A DNA stretch of 7,094 nucleotides, from NCBI GenBank assembly GCA_021812505.1, contig JAKANG010000066.1, forward strand, positions 1-7,094. Reading direction: 5' to 3'. The translations under genes and the position numbers were made by a program. Origin of the DNA: Pseudomonadota bacterium (GTDB lineage Bacteria > Pseudomonadota > Alphaproteobacteria > Rhizobiales > Beijerinckiaceae). The first letter of the stretch is position 1; every line of letters starts with the position of its first letter. The notes below the pieces were generated by a model. It did no database searches, was not told where the DNA came from, and saw only the letters and a list, made by a program, of their open reading frames with translations. This document shows, in pieces, positions 1 to 6,421 of this stretch.

Positions 1-283
1 TCTGATGGAGCGGATCGCACAGACGTTGAAAGAGCAGCCTGGCGCCGTGGTGCTGCGCGGCTATACCGACGCGCGGCGCTATCGCAACGGGGCGTCGGAC
101 AATTGGCGGCTCTCGGCGTCGCGCGCCCAAATGGCGCTCTACATGCTTGCGCGCGGGGGCCTGCCGGAATGGCGCGTCGAACGGATCGAGGGCTTTGCCG
201 ACAGGCGGCTGAAAAATCCGCAGAAACCCGAATCCGCGGAAAACCGCCGGATCGAAATCCTGCTTCGCAAGGCGGCGCCATGA
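1..283 (+). CDS. motB: MotB, flagellar stator protein, C-terminal part (5' end outside window)
   Basis: This is the last ~93 codons of a gene that enters from the left edge; the first complete codon is at 2-4. The reading matches the OmpA-like peptidoglycan-binding domain that ends MotB. It has a GYTDARR strand, then NWRLSASRAQ (the NxxLSxxRA signature), then a GFADRRL strand and the closing NRRIEILL segment, in the order seen in E. coli MotB (GHTD..., NWELSADRA, GYAD, NRRISL). In the family this domain sits in the periplasm and anchors the MotA/MotB proton channel to the cell wall. The stop codon overlaps the motC start (ATGA at 280-283), which indicates translational coupling. The neighbouring motC, rather than an outer-membrane gene, favours MotB over a generic OmpA protein. 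The transmembrane helix and the proton-carrying Asp lie outside the window. Confidence 0.93.
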   Translation, partial: LMERIAQTLKEQPGAVVLRGYTDARRYRNGASDNWRLSASRAQMALYMLARGGLPEWRVERIEGFADRRLKNPQKPESAENRRIEILLRKAAP

Positions 284-1818
284 AGTTCGCCTTGCCTAAA
301 TTCTCTCGTCCCCTTCCGAAATTCAAGGCGCCGAAGTTGCGCCTGTCCGCCTTGCGCGGCCAGGCCTCGTCCCGGAAAAAGTTCGGATGGCCGAAGGTGT
401 CGGGGCCAAATTTGGCGATGCTCAACGCCGGGATGAAACGCGCGCGCCTGATCATCGGCGCTGGCGCGCTCGGATTGGTCGGGTTGGGGGTCCTCGGTTG
501 GCTGGTCGTGAGGCCGATGGTGACCAAGCCGCAAGCCGCAGCAGCCGAAACATCAACCGCGCCGGTCGTCGCGGCGAGCGAGCCGGCGCCCGCGCGCGCT
601 TCGGTCGCGGCGGTTGGAGCGTCCGGGGCGACAGGGAAGCCTGAAAGCGCGAAAGCGTCGGAGCCTTTGGCCAAGGACGCGGGAAGGGAGCCGGGTGAGC
701 CTACCGCCGCGCCTTCCATGGCGCCGAGCGAGCCGGAACAACTCGTGCGCGGCCTGCAGGATCTGGAAGAGCGGGTCGCCGCCGGCGATCCCGGCGCCTA
801 TGCCGAAATGCCGCGCCGGATCCGCTCCACTGCCTCGCGTTTCCTAGCCTTGCCGCGCGAAACCTGGGCCGAGAAGCGCAATGCCCGGGCGCTTGCGCTT
901 TTCCTGCTGAGCGGCGGCAGTTCGGCGCTCGGGCGCAAGATTTACGCGCTTCACACGGTGGTGGCGTCGGAAGAGGGGTTGGTAAAAGGCGCGATCGCCT
1001 ATCTTGATGGAATCGATTGCGCCGAACGCGACGCCCTTCTCAATCTCGATCCGCGCGCGCTCGATGTCGCGCTTGGCGCGCAGATGGCCTTCGTCCAGTC
1101 AATTCTCATGGCGAATTACGACCGCGCCAAAGCGATCGCGAGGCTCGATCTCACGCGTCTCCTCGCGCCGGGTGGGCTGCTGGAGGAGGCGGCTTTGCGG
1201 CGGGAAGTGGGGTTGCTCAGCGAGACTGCGCAATTCGACAAATTCGCGGAGCTTTCCGGGCAATATTGGTCGCGTTTCCGGCGCTCGCCCTATGCCGGCA
1301 ATTTTTTGCGCCAGTTTGTCGCGGCGCTCGCACGCGAGTCGGCTCGCATCAAGGTGGAGCAATGGGCGCAACTCGATGAACTCATCGATAGCCTCAGCGT
1401 TGAACAGCGGCGGGCGCTGTATCTGGTCATGGCCCATAATGCGGCCATCGCCAGCAATTCGGCCTTTGCGGATCTCGCCGCGCGCCGCGCCCTGGCGCTG
1501 GCGCCGCCGGACGGCGTTGACCTGCAAAGGGCGCTGCTCTATCGCGCCGCCGCGAACGTCGCCGATCCGACGCTGAATGGCGATCTTCTGCACGGCGTTG
1601 ACCGCGCGAAACTGCCCATGGGCGATCAGCCGCTTTTCGACGCGGTTTCCAGGGTTCTGGCCGGGATTCATCGCGCGCCCGAGCAGGAATTTTCCGGGCC
1701 CCCGCCCGGCGCGGGCGATCTTTCGGGCGGCGAATTCGCGCGGACGGAAGCCGACCTGCGCGAGGCCGACGCAACATTGGCGGCAGCGCAGAAAAGCATG
1801 GAGGCGAACAAGCGATGA
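280..1818 (+). CDS. motC: MotC, periplasmic motility protein that partners MotB
   Basis: The 512-residue product starts at the ATG that overlaps the motB stop. An upstream in-frame extension back to 103 is just motB read out of frame. In rhizobia MotC is a periplasmic protein that binds the periplasmic part of MotB and is needed for motor rotation. Visible layout: a basic N-terminus (residues 1-54) with four Pro-Lys-hydrophobic repeats (6-8, 13-15, 18-20, 38-40); one hydrophobic helix at about 56-77; an Ala/Pro/Ser-rich linker (about 82-150); then a long mostly helical domain from about 155 to the end, rich in Ala, Leu and Arg. The helix lies far from the N-terminus and has no obvious cleavage site, so it looks more like a membrane anchor than a removable signal peptide. 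The product is longer than I recall for S. meliloti MotC (about 430 residues), mainly from the N-terminus and linker. Identification rests on helical-domain character plus the motB-motC-fliK order. Confidence 0.85.
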   Translation: MKFALPKFSRPLPKFKAPKLRLSALRGQASSRKKFGWPKVSGPNLAMLNAGMKRARLIIGAGALGLVGLGVLGWLVVRPMVTKPQAAAAETSTAPVVAASEPAPARASVAAVGASGATGKPESAKASEPLAKDAGREPGEPTAAPSMAPSEPEQLVRGLQDLEERVAAGDPGAYAEMPRRIRSTASRFLALPRETWAEKRNARALALFLLSGGSSALGRKIYALHTVVASEEGLVKGAIAYLDGIDCAERDALLNLDPRALDVALGAQMAFVQSILMANYDRAKAIARLDLTRLLAPGGLLEEAALRREVGLLSETAQFDKFAELSGQYWSRFRRSPYAGNFLRQFVAALARESARIKVEQWAQLDELIDSLSVEQRRALYLVMAHNAAIASNSAFADLAARRALALAPPDGVDLQRALLYRAAANVADPTLNGDLLHGVDRAKLPMGDQPLFDAVSRVLAGIHRAPEQEFSGPPPGAGDLSGGEFARTEADLREADATLAAAQKSMEANKR

Positions 1819-3509
1819 GCGCCCTGGCCTTCACGATCCTTAATGGGCTCGCGGCCGGCGCGCGGGCCGCAGCGAATTTCCCGGGCGCTCCGAACCGCGA
1901 CACGAGCGCCGGAGAGGCCTTCGACGCCACGCTGGCCGAAAGCGCCGTCGACGCGACGAAGGATGGCGCGGACAAGTCCGGCCCGGCAACGCCTTCCGTC
2001 CCCCGGAGCCTACGCGGCGAGGCCGCGCCCCCGGGCAATGGCGCCGCGAGCGACGCGCAAGCGCAGGGCGGCGACGTCATCAGCCAGATCCTGAATCTTG
2101 CCTCCGAGGCCGGCGGCGGCGCAGCGACGGCGAGTGGAGGCGCGCGGTGGGGCGGGGCGCAGGGACGCGCCTTCGCCGCAAGTCCCTTGCTCGCCGAAAA
2201 GCACGCAAAGGCGTCTACGGAAACCATGCCCGCCGCAACAGGTGACAATGCCGATCAGGCCGCGGGCGGCAGGGCGCCGGAGGCCGCAGAGCCGCGCTCG
2301 AGCGGCGGCCGTTCCATGCTCGATCATGCGACGATCGGCGCTACAGGGAGCGAGCGCCGGAAATCAGACAACACCCCGCGCGTCTCAGGCTCCGAATTGT
2401 CGTCAGAACACGCTCTTCCCGAGAGCGGGACCAATGCGTCGACCGAAGCGGCTAAGCCACCTGAAGGCGGCGCAATCGACAAAAAGGCGGCGCCATCCGG
2501 GAGCGCAATCGACGCCAATCCTTTGCCAGCGACTCCTTCGCCAACTGATCCTGCTGTGGCCGCGGCCATGGCGGCGACCCAGCCGCTATCGCCAGGCGCC
2601 GCGTTTGGAGCGGGGCCGTCGTCAGGAATCCCCGCGACGCCCGGGCGTGGCGGCTGGTCAAGCCAGCCCGAAGAGGTGGGAAAAGCCGGGAGGACCTCTT
2701 CGGCCCGCAGCGCGACAGGTTCCGCCGCCGATCCAGGCCTCCCGGCGCTCAACCCGCAGACGACAGGAGCGACAACCAATGTCCAGGTCGTCGACATGAA
2801 GACCTGGCACGCGCCTGTCGCGGAGGCCGCGTCCGCCGCGCGCGAAATTTCCGCTCGGACGGCGAGCGCGACGGCGACTGCCGGAACCCGCAACGAGACC
2901 CGGCTGGGCGCGCCGGAATCGGTGGCTTCACCGCAGGTTTCGCCGTCCGCAGCCGGACAGTCTTCCTTCGGGACGGTGGCGGCGCCTGTCGCGCCAATCG
3001 TCGAAAATTCAGCAGCACGAGCCGGAACAGGAACGCCAGCAGGCGCCTCGCTCGCGGCTCCAAGCGCGCCCGCTGCGAATATTTCGACCGCGCCGCGCCG
3101 GGATATCGAAGTCACATTGCAGCCCAATGAGTTGGGCGGTGTCTCCCTGCGGATGAAAAGCGTGGGCGACCGCCTCGAACTGACCATCGTGGCCGAGAAA
3201 GGCGACACCGCGCGGATGATCGATGAACGACGCACGAGGTTGGAGAGCCAGTTGCGTGACGCGGGCCTCGGTTCGGGCGGCGTCGATATCAGCGTCGCCG
3301 TGAAGCCGAATGGGGGGATTGCGGCCAATGCGCCGGCCGCGGGCGGTTCGTCGTCGGACATTTCAACGGGCGGCGGCCGCGCCGACGATCAGGCGCGGCC
3401 GTCGCGGCAGGCGCCCCCCGAGCGTAACCTGGAGACCGCAAGCGATGATTCTTCGGAAATGGCGCGTGACGCGCAACGCCTTCGCGCTGATCGCGATCTT
3501 TATCTCTAG
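1815..3509 (+). CDS. fliK: FliK (MotD), flagellar hook-length control protein
   Basis: This 564-residue protein starts at an ATG overlapping the motC stop (ATGA, 1815-1818). The C-terminal hook-length domain is at about residues 430-500. It begins DIEVTLQPNELGGVSLRM, continues through strands ending in LELTIVAE, and then has a helix ending in RLESQLRDAGL; LxPxELGxVxL is the FliK signature. Residues 1-429 are low-complexity (Ala, Ser, Gly, Pro, Thr) and probably unfolded. One conserved-looking island, VVDMKTWHAP, lies at 325-334. No cysteine is present, which suits a protein exported through the flagellar type III channel. FliK measures hook length and then makes FlhB switch export from hook to filament subunits. 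In Sinorhizobium the gene was first named motD and later shown to be FliK. The long open frames on the opposite strand of this gene are GC-rich shadows. Confidence 0.9.
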   Translation: MSALAFTILNGLAAGARAAANFPGAPNRDTSAGEAFDATLAESAVDATKDGADKSGPATPSVPRSLRGEAAPPGNGAASDAQAQGGDVISQILNLASEAGGGAATASGGARWGGAQGRAFAASPLLAEKHAKASTETMPAATGDNADQAAGGRAPEAAEPRSSGGRSMLDHATIGATGSERRKSDNTPRVSGSELSSEHALPESGTNASTEAAKPPEGGAIDKKAAPSGSAIDANPLPATPSPTDPAVAAAMAATQPLSPGAAFGAGPSSGIPATPGRGGWSSQPEEVGKAGRTSSARSATGSAADPGLPALNPQTTGATTNVQVVDMKTWHAPVAEAASAAREISARTASATATAGTRNETRLGAPESVASPQVSPSAAGQSSFGTVAAPVAPIVENSAARAGTGTPAGASLAAPSAPAANISTAPRRDIEVTLQPNELGGVSLRMKSVGDRLELTIVAEKGDTARMIDERRTRLESQLRDAGLGSGGVDISVAVKPNGGIAANAPAAGGSSSDISTGGGRADDQARPSRQAPPERNLETASDDSSEMARDAQRLRADRDLYL

Positions 3510-4041
3510 TCTCGGGGCGGTGGCCGCGCCTTCGGAAGCGATGGGCCCTTGCGAGCGGGAAATGACGCAGGCGTCGCGCGCGGAGGGCGTCCCCTTGAGC
3601 GTCCTCTATTCCGTGGCTCTGACGGAAACGGGCCAGCATGGCCGCCTGCAGCCCTATGCGCTCAATATCGACGGCGTCGCGGTAATCGCGACGAGCCTGC
3701 CGGAGGCGATGCAGGTCTTCGCCGCCGCGCAAGGGCGTGGCGCGAAATTCATCGACATCGGCTGCATGCAAATTAATCAACGCTGGCACGGCGCGCATTT
3801 CGCCTCGCTCGAGGCCATGTTCGACGCCCACCTCAATGTCGCGTATGCGGCGCGCTTCCTCAAAGCCCTCCGCGCGCGCGAGGCGAGCTGGACAATGGCC
3901 GTCGCGCGCTACAACGCCGGTCCAGACAATGATGCCGGCCAGAAGCGTTACGTCTGCGCCGTGATCGGCAACATGGTGCGCAGCGGCCTCGGCGCCTGGA
4001 CCGAAAATGCGCGAAAATTCTGTTCGCCCGGCGGCGCATGA
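3445..4041 (+). CDS. Secreted lytic transglycosylase-like protein (SLT family), flagellar operon
   Basis: The 198-residue product starts at ATG 3445, inside the end of fliK (65-bp overlap), with GGAG at 3431-3434 as a possible ribosome site. This start gives a clean signal peptide: basic MILRKWRVTR, hydrophobic core to about residue 24, and an AVA/A cleavage motif at 25-28. Longer in-frame starts lie wholly inside fliK and lose this. The mature part has the goose-lysozyme-like SLT layout: catalytic Glu candidate E61 in the helix VALTETG, GCMQIN at 106-111 (the G-x-MQIN motif), and ARYNAG at 154-159. Such enzymes cleave the MurNAc-GlcNAc bond of peptidoglycan to form anhydro ends. In a flagellar operon the likely role is opening the wall for the rod or the stator. 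It occupies the position of orf38 in the S. meliloti motB-motC-motD-orf38-rem series, as I recall that operon. Four cysteines in the mature chain (36, 107, near 173 and near 194) could form periplasmic disulfides. Confidence 0.88.
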   Translation: MILRKWRVTRNAFALIAIFISSLGAVAAPSEAMGPCEREMTQASRAEGVPLSVLYSVALTETGQHGRLQPYALNIDGVAVIATSLPEAMQVFAAAQGRGAKFIDIGCMQINQRWHGAHFASLEAMFDAHLNVAYAARFLKALRAREASWTMAVARYNAGPDNDAGQKRYVCAVIGNMVRSGLGAWTENARKFCSPGGA

Positions 4042-4047
4042 GGGAAA

Positions 4048-4503
4048 TCATGGGCGTTGGCGCGGCTCGGAACGGTCCTGGATCGCGCGATCGATCGCGG
4101 CGTTGATTTCCGCCATGAATTTCTCCGCCATGGCGCGGTCGGGTTCGGACAGGCGGTCGGGATGGGCGAGGAGCGCGCAACGCCGGCGCAGGATTCGAAG
4201 ATCCTGAACGTGTCTGGCGGCGCTGATTTCACGACGGATCGAGACGATATCCGCTTCGGGCTGACACAGGCGTTGGGGCGGAGGTGGCCCATGTTCGTCG
4301 CCGACGTCATGCGCGGCATAGGCGGCGGCGATGGTCTCGGGACATTGGACTGGTTTTGCCGGCGGTTCGGAAAGGCGAGGCCAAAGGCGGGCCTCGGTCC
4401 AGGGCGGCGCAATTCGCGCTTCGGCGCCTTCTTGGGATTCGAGCTGTTCGAGCACCCGTTCGAATACGCCACGCCGCAAGGACAACCCCGAATCGCTGGC
4501 CAT
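4048..4503 (-). CDS. Uncharacterised protein with C-terminal J-domain-like segment (HPD motif)
   Basis: A 151-residue product on the strand opposite to its flagellar neighbours, converging on the transglycosylase gene with only 6 bp between stops. The N-terminal ~80 residues are charged and Pro-rich with no recognised fold. The end resembles a J domain: a basic helix LRILRRRCALLAHPDR with H114-P115-D116, a short turn, then an Ala/Glu/Lys helix MAEKFMAEINAAIDRAI (126-142). In DnaJ-type co-chaperones, helix II-HPD-helix III is the part that stimulates Hsp70 ATPase. The usual helix I with a conserved Tyr and Leu is not clear, so this may be a divergent J domain or a structural mimic. A weak ribosome site (ACAGG) lies ahead of the ATG. 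The overlapping plus-strand frame (4057-4593) has no such motif and starts with a shadow-like composition. Function unknown. Confidence 0.7.
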   Translation of the reverse strand: MASDSGLSLRRGVFERVLEQLESQEGAEARIAPPWTEARLWPRLSEPPAKPVQCPETIAAAYAAHDVGDEHGPPPPQRLCQPEADIVSIRREISAARHVQDLRILRRRCALLAHPDRLSEPDRAMAEKFMAEINAAIDRAIQDRSEPRQRP

Positions 4504-4616
4504 GATACAACCTGTGAACGCAACGGGCGGCTGGATAGGTTGACGCCGCGCGATGTTCAGAAGGGCATAAAAAAGTCAATAAAAGCAGAATAATCGTTGT
4601 TATCAGCGCTCTCGAG

Positions 4617-4637
4617 GCGCGTCATTTCGGGACGCGC
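4617..4637. repeat. 7-bp perfect inverted repeat (GCGCGTC / GACGCGC)
   Basis: GCGCGTC at 4617-4623 and GACGCGC at 4631-4637 are exact reverse complements with a 7-nt spacer (ATTTCGG). It is GC-rich inside an AT-rich intergenic region and sits just upstream of the CtrA box. There is no T-run on either strand, so an intrinsic terminator is unlikely; a protein-binding operator is possible. Seven base pairs can occur by chance in GC-rich DNA. Confidence 0.35.
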
Positions 4638-4647
4638 GGCGTCTCCG

Positions 4648-4663
4648 TTAACCAAAAATTAAC
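4648..4663 (+). promoter_or_regulatory. CtrA binding site (TTAA-N7-TTAAC) upstream of ftcR/rem
   Basis: The sequence TTAACCAAAAATTAAC matches the full alphaproteobacterial CtrA consensus, TTAA, seven bases, TTAAC, with no mismatch. It lies about 96 bp before the ftcR start. If the -10 is TAAATT at 4680-4685, the box is centred near -36, the usual place for activation by CtrA. If it is GATAAT at 4667-4672, the box sits closer to the start point. CtrA is the cell-cycle response regulator that drives flagellar and division genes in Caulobacter. The match is seen directly; the regulation is inferred. Confidence 0.75.
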
Positions 4664-4758
4664 CACGATAATACAACCTTAAATTGTAAACAGAATCGGG
4701 TCGCAATCGGTGGCCCGCCGGCGTCGCCGAAGGGCTGAATTTCGAATTGGGGGACATG

Positions 4759-5430
4759 ATGTTCGTCATTGTCGATGATCGTGAGATCGTGAAAACCGGA
4801 TATGCCTCGAGCTTCAACCGAGAAGGCGTGGCGTCGACGGGTTTGCGGCCCGACGAATTCGAGGAATGGGTGTCCGGCGTCGGCAAATGCGATCTTCAGG
4901 CGGTGGAGGCCTTCCTCATCGGCGACTGCACCAAGCGCGAAGTCTTTCCACGCATGATCCGCGAACGTTGCCATGTTCCGGTCATCGCGCTCAATGACTC
5001 GCCTTCGCTCGAGCAGACCCTGGAATTGTTCGCGGCGGGCGTGGACGACGTGGTCCGCAAGCCGGTTCATGTCCGGGAAATCATGGCGCGGGTCGGAGCG
5101 ATCCGCCGCCGCAAGGAAGCGCAGGCGGATCACCGCGACATCGGTGAAATGCGGGTCTATTTTGACGGACGGGATCCCGAGGTAAAAGGCGTCGCTTTAT
5201 CCTTGCCGCGTCGTGAGCGCCGCATTCTCGAGCATCTGGTGATGAACCAGGCGAAGCGCGTCACCAAAAGCCAGATATTCAACGCGATCTATGGCCTGTT
5301 CGACGATGAGGTCGAGGAGGACGTCGTTGAGAGCCATATCAGCAAGTTGCGCAAGAAACTGCGCCATCGCCTTGGCTATGATCCAATCGATTCCAAGCGT
5401 TACCTTGGCTATTGCCTGACTTTGAATTGA
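4759..5430 (+). CDS. ftcR: Rem/FtcR-family orphan response regulator, flagellar master activator
   Basis: A 223-residue OmpR-type regulator. The start was set at ATG 4759 ([11 protein letters not shown]) because family members begin directly with this strand and because GGGGG at 4749-4753 is better spaced for it than for ATG 4756; TTG 4747 is also open. Residues 1-118 form a receiver-like domain: acidic pair D6-D7, D56 as the only candidate phospho-acceptor at the end of the third strand (FLIGD), N79 where Thr/Ser is usual, and conserved K101-P102. Residues 128-223 form a winged helix: [13 protein letters not shown] (alpha 1), recognition helix [13 protein letters not shown] (189-201), wing RYLGYCL. 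In Sinorhizobium (Rem) and Brucella (FtcR) this protein activates flagellar genes, and no partner kinase is known to me. Its place after the mot operon matches rem. A CtrA box lies upstream. The gene was called rem in Sinorhizobium, so either symbol fits. Confidence 0.92.
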   Translation: MFVIVDDREIVKTGYASSFNREGVASTGLRPDEFEEWVSGVGKCDLQAVEAFLIGDCTKREVFPRMIRERCHVPVIALNDSPSLEQTLELFAAGVDDVVRKPVHVREIMARVGAIRRRKEAQADHRDIGEMRVYFDGRDPEVKGVALSLPRRERRILEHLVMNQAKRVTKSQIFNAIYGLFDDEVEEDVVESHISKLRKKLRHRLGYDPIDSKRYLGYCLTLN

Positions 5431-5435
5431 TCCTC

Positions 5436-5477
5436 GAGCCGCGCGTCTTTCACATTGAACCATCCGGCGCGCGGCTT
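5436..5477. terminator. Hairpin between convergent ftcR and PilZ genes (candidate bidirectional terminator)
   Basis: AGCCGCGCG (5437-5445) pairs perfectly with CGCGCGGCT (5468-5476). G-U/C-G pairs extend it to 12 bp with an 18-nt loop. It starts 5 bp after the ftcR stop and ends 3 bp from the PilZ stop, so it can serve both transcripts. No U-tract follows on either strand, so it is not a classical intrinsic terminator. It may instead stabilise 3' ends or work with Rho. Confidence 0.5.
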
Positions 5478-5480
5478 CGC

Positions 5481-5909
5481 TCAATCCTTGATGGCGTAAA
5501 ATTTTCCACGCAGGAAGGCGATCTGCCGCGCCGTCGCCGCGATGACGGGTCCTCGGCGTGCGCCAACCAGACGCTGCCGGCGCCAAGCGATCCGCGCGAG
5601 GAAAATCGCATCGCTTTCCTCGTCGAAAAAATGAAACAGTTCCGGCAGGGCGATGTCGCGCGCGAGGCGCAGGCGCAAGCCGTAACATGAGCGGTCGATG
5701 ATCGTCGCGTCGATCAGAAAATGATTGGCGCGGTCGAGAATTTTTCCCGCGCGAAGCCGCGTTCGGCGGCGATCTTCCATGCGTTTTTCGTCGTTGCGCT
5801 CTTCATGTCCAATCGCTGCGCTGTAGGTGACGACAGCCATCGGCCCGCGGTTGCGCCAGATTTGAGAGAAGAGCGAGGATTTCGCGCTCGCCTCGATCTT
5901 CTGCGCCAT
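5481..5909 (-). CDS. PilZ-domain protein, probable c-di-GMP receptor
   Basis: A product of 142 residues from ATG 5909, chosen because AGAGAG lies a few bases upstream. GTG 5939, ATG 5840 and ATG 5780 are also in frame, and many PilZ proteins begin just before the arginine motif, as ATG 5780 would. The PilZ hallmarks are present: an arginine cluster DRRRTR (residues 46-51, RxxxR) and DRSCYG (72-77, D/N-x-S-x-x-G), followed by beta-strand sequence GLRLRLA and a later AIFLARIAWRR strand. These two motifs bind the guanines and phosphates of cyclic di-GMP. No transmembrane segment or effector domain is seen, so it should be a cytoplasmic single-domain adaptor. It converges on ftcR, and single-domain PilZ proteins often slow motility, but its target here is unknown. 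The N-terminal ~40 residues look unstructured and may not be translated. Confidence 0.82.
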   Translation of the reverse strand: MAQKIEASAKSSLFSQIWRNRGPMAVVTYSAAIGHEERNDEKRMEDRRRTRLRAGKILDRANHFLIDATIIDRSCYGLRLRLARDIALPELFHFFDEESDAIFLARIAWRRQRLVGARRGPVIAATARQIAFLRGKFYAIKD

Positions 5910-5943
5910 CAACTCTCTATTTTTCGAGTCCCTGTCCACGCGC

Positions 5944-6162
5944 TCACGCTTTCGGCTGCATACGGACGAGGTCGGCGAGAGCGCTTTTCAGGAGAGTTTT
6001 TTGCAGGTTGTCGAGGCGCTCGTCGGGGTTTTCTGCGGCCATTTCGTCGCAGGTTTTCAGCTTTGCGACCACATCGGCGAAGGAAAGGCTCGGCTTCTCG
6101 GCGATGGCGCGGCGCAGGGAGGCGATCAGGTCATGCGCCGATATTCGGGCGTCGTCCGTCAT
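5944..6162 (-). CDS. Small helical protein of unknown function upstream of the PilZ gene
   Basis: A 72-residue product from ATG 6162; the frame stays open to 6330, but the sequence above this Met looks non-coding. No strong Shine-Dalgarno is visible. The protein is charged and predicted helical: HDLIASLRRAIAE, FADVVAKLKTCDEM, ERLDNLQKTLLK and SALADLVRMQPK, with one cysteine and no membrane segment or signal peptide. The stop lies 34 bp before the PilZ ATG at 5909 and 4 bp before the alternative GTG at 5939, so the two genes are probably co-transcribed and may share a pathway. I do not recognise the family. The amphipathic helices would suit a small adaptor or a partner-binding protein, but this is only a structural impression. 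Confidence 0.6.
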   Translation of the reverse strand: MTDDARISAHDLIASLRRAIAEKPSLSFADVVAKLKTCDEMAAENPDERLDNLQKTLLKSALADLVRMQPKA

Positions 6163-6217
6163 GGGGCGCCGCGACGCGAATCGCGCTTCCAACAGGTGCA
6201 GGCGTAAAATAGCAGGG

Positions 6218-6229
6218 CTGCCGCGGCAG
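6218..6229. repeat. 12-bp perfect palindrome CTGCCGCGGCAG
   Basis: The 12 bases are self-complementary with no spacer. The palindrome sits about 55 bp upstream of the minus-strand small gene and about 200 bp upstream of the plus-strand one. Such a site could bind a dimeric regulator, though in GC-rich DNA a chance palindrome is possible. Confidence 0.3.
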
Positions 6230-6336
6230 TCTCCGGCGTCGGCGTTACACAAGGAATTGCGAGACAGGAGCATGGCGGATAGCGCTTTCGCAGACGAGGC
6301 GCCCAACGGGAACCAATGTGACGATCCCATTCAATC

Positions 6337-6356
6337 GTTTCGTCCTTTTGCGAAAC
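6337..6356. repeat. Inverted repeat GTTTCG-N8-CGAAAC, possible operator
   Basis: Two perfect 6-bp arms (6337-6342 and 6351-6356) flank an 8-base T-rich spacer, about 70 bp before the start of the 6429 gene. The symmetry and spacing would suit a dimeric helix-turn-helix regulator. No regulator is identified. Confidence 0.3.
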
Positions 6357-6414
6357 TTGTCGTCGCCGCCGTCAGTCTGGGGAAAGCTCGGCCGGAGATC
6401 GTCGGTCGCCGAAC

Positions 6415-6421
6415 AAGGAGG
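6415..6421 (+). promoter_or_regulatory. Strong Shine-Dalgarno AAGGAGG that fixes the start at 6429
   Basis: AAGGAGG lies 7 bases before ATG 6429. It is the best ribosome-binding site in the window and decides against the longer in-frame GTG start at 6318. Confidence 0.85.

Larger units (their letters stand above)
4504..4758. promoter_or_regulatory. AT-rich divergent intergenic region between the J-like gene and ftcR/rem
   Basis: This 255-bp stretch has no credible gene and is far richer in A/T than its surroundings, especially 4567-4600 and 4647-4695. It separates two divergently read genes, so it should hold both promoters. Toward ftcR it has a CtrA box (4648-4663). Possible -10 hexamers follow: GATAAT (4667-4672) or TAAATT (4680-4685). 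Toward the J-like gene a TTGACT hexamer on the minus strand (4574-4579) could be a -35, but I see no convincing -10 at the right spacing. A 7-bp inverted repeat lies at 4617-4637. Confidence 0.6.

Noticed and set aside
1427..2248. Minus-strand open frame of 273 codons across the motC/fliK junction
   Set aside because: It spans two confident plus-strand genes and has arginine/proline-rich shadow composition with no motif.
2324..3361. Long minus-strand open frame (345 codons) opposite fliK
   Set aside because: It is a shadow of GC-rich fliK codons. The plus strand carries the FliK C-terminal signature and ATGA coupling, and the minus frame shows no domain.
4057..4593. Plus-strand open frame of 178 codons over the J-like gene
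   Set aside because: The minus strand shows a coherent HPD motif with flanking helices. The plus frame runs into the AT-rich promoter region and has no recognisable domain.
4679..4691. Second CtrA-like site TTAAATTGTAAAC
   Set aside because: Only one TTAA half-site is present; the second half is missing at the required seven-base spacing.
6309..6340. GGAAC ... CGTT resembling an EcfG (general stress sigma factor) promoter
   Set aside because: The two elements are 22 bp apart; the known spacing is about 16-17 bp.
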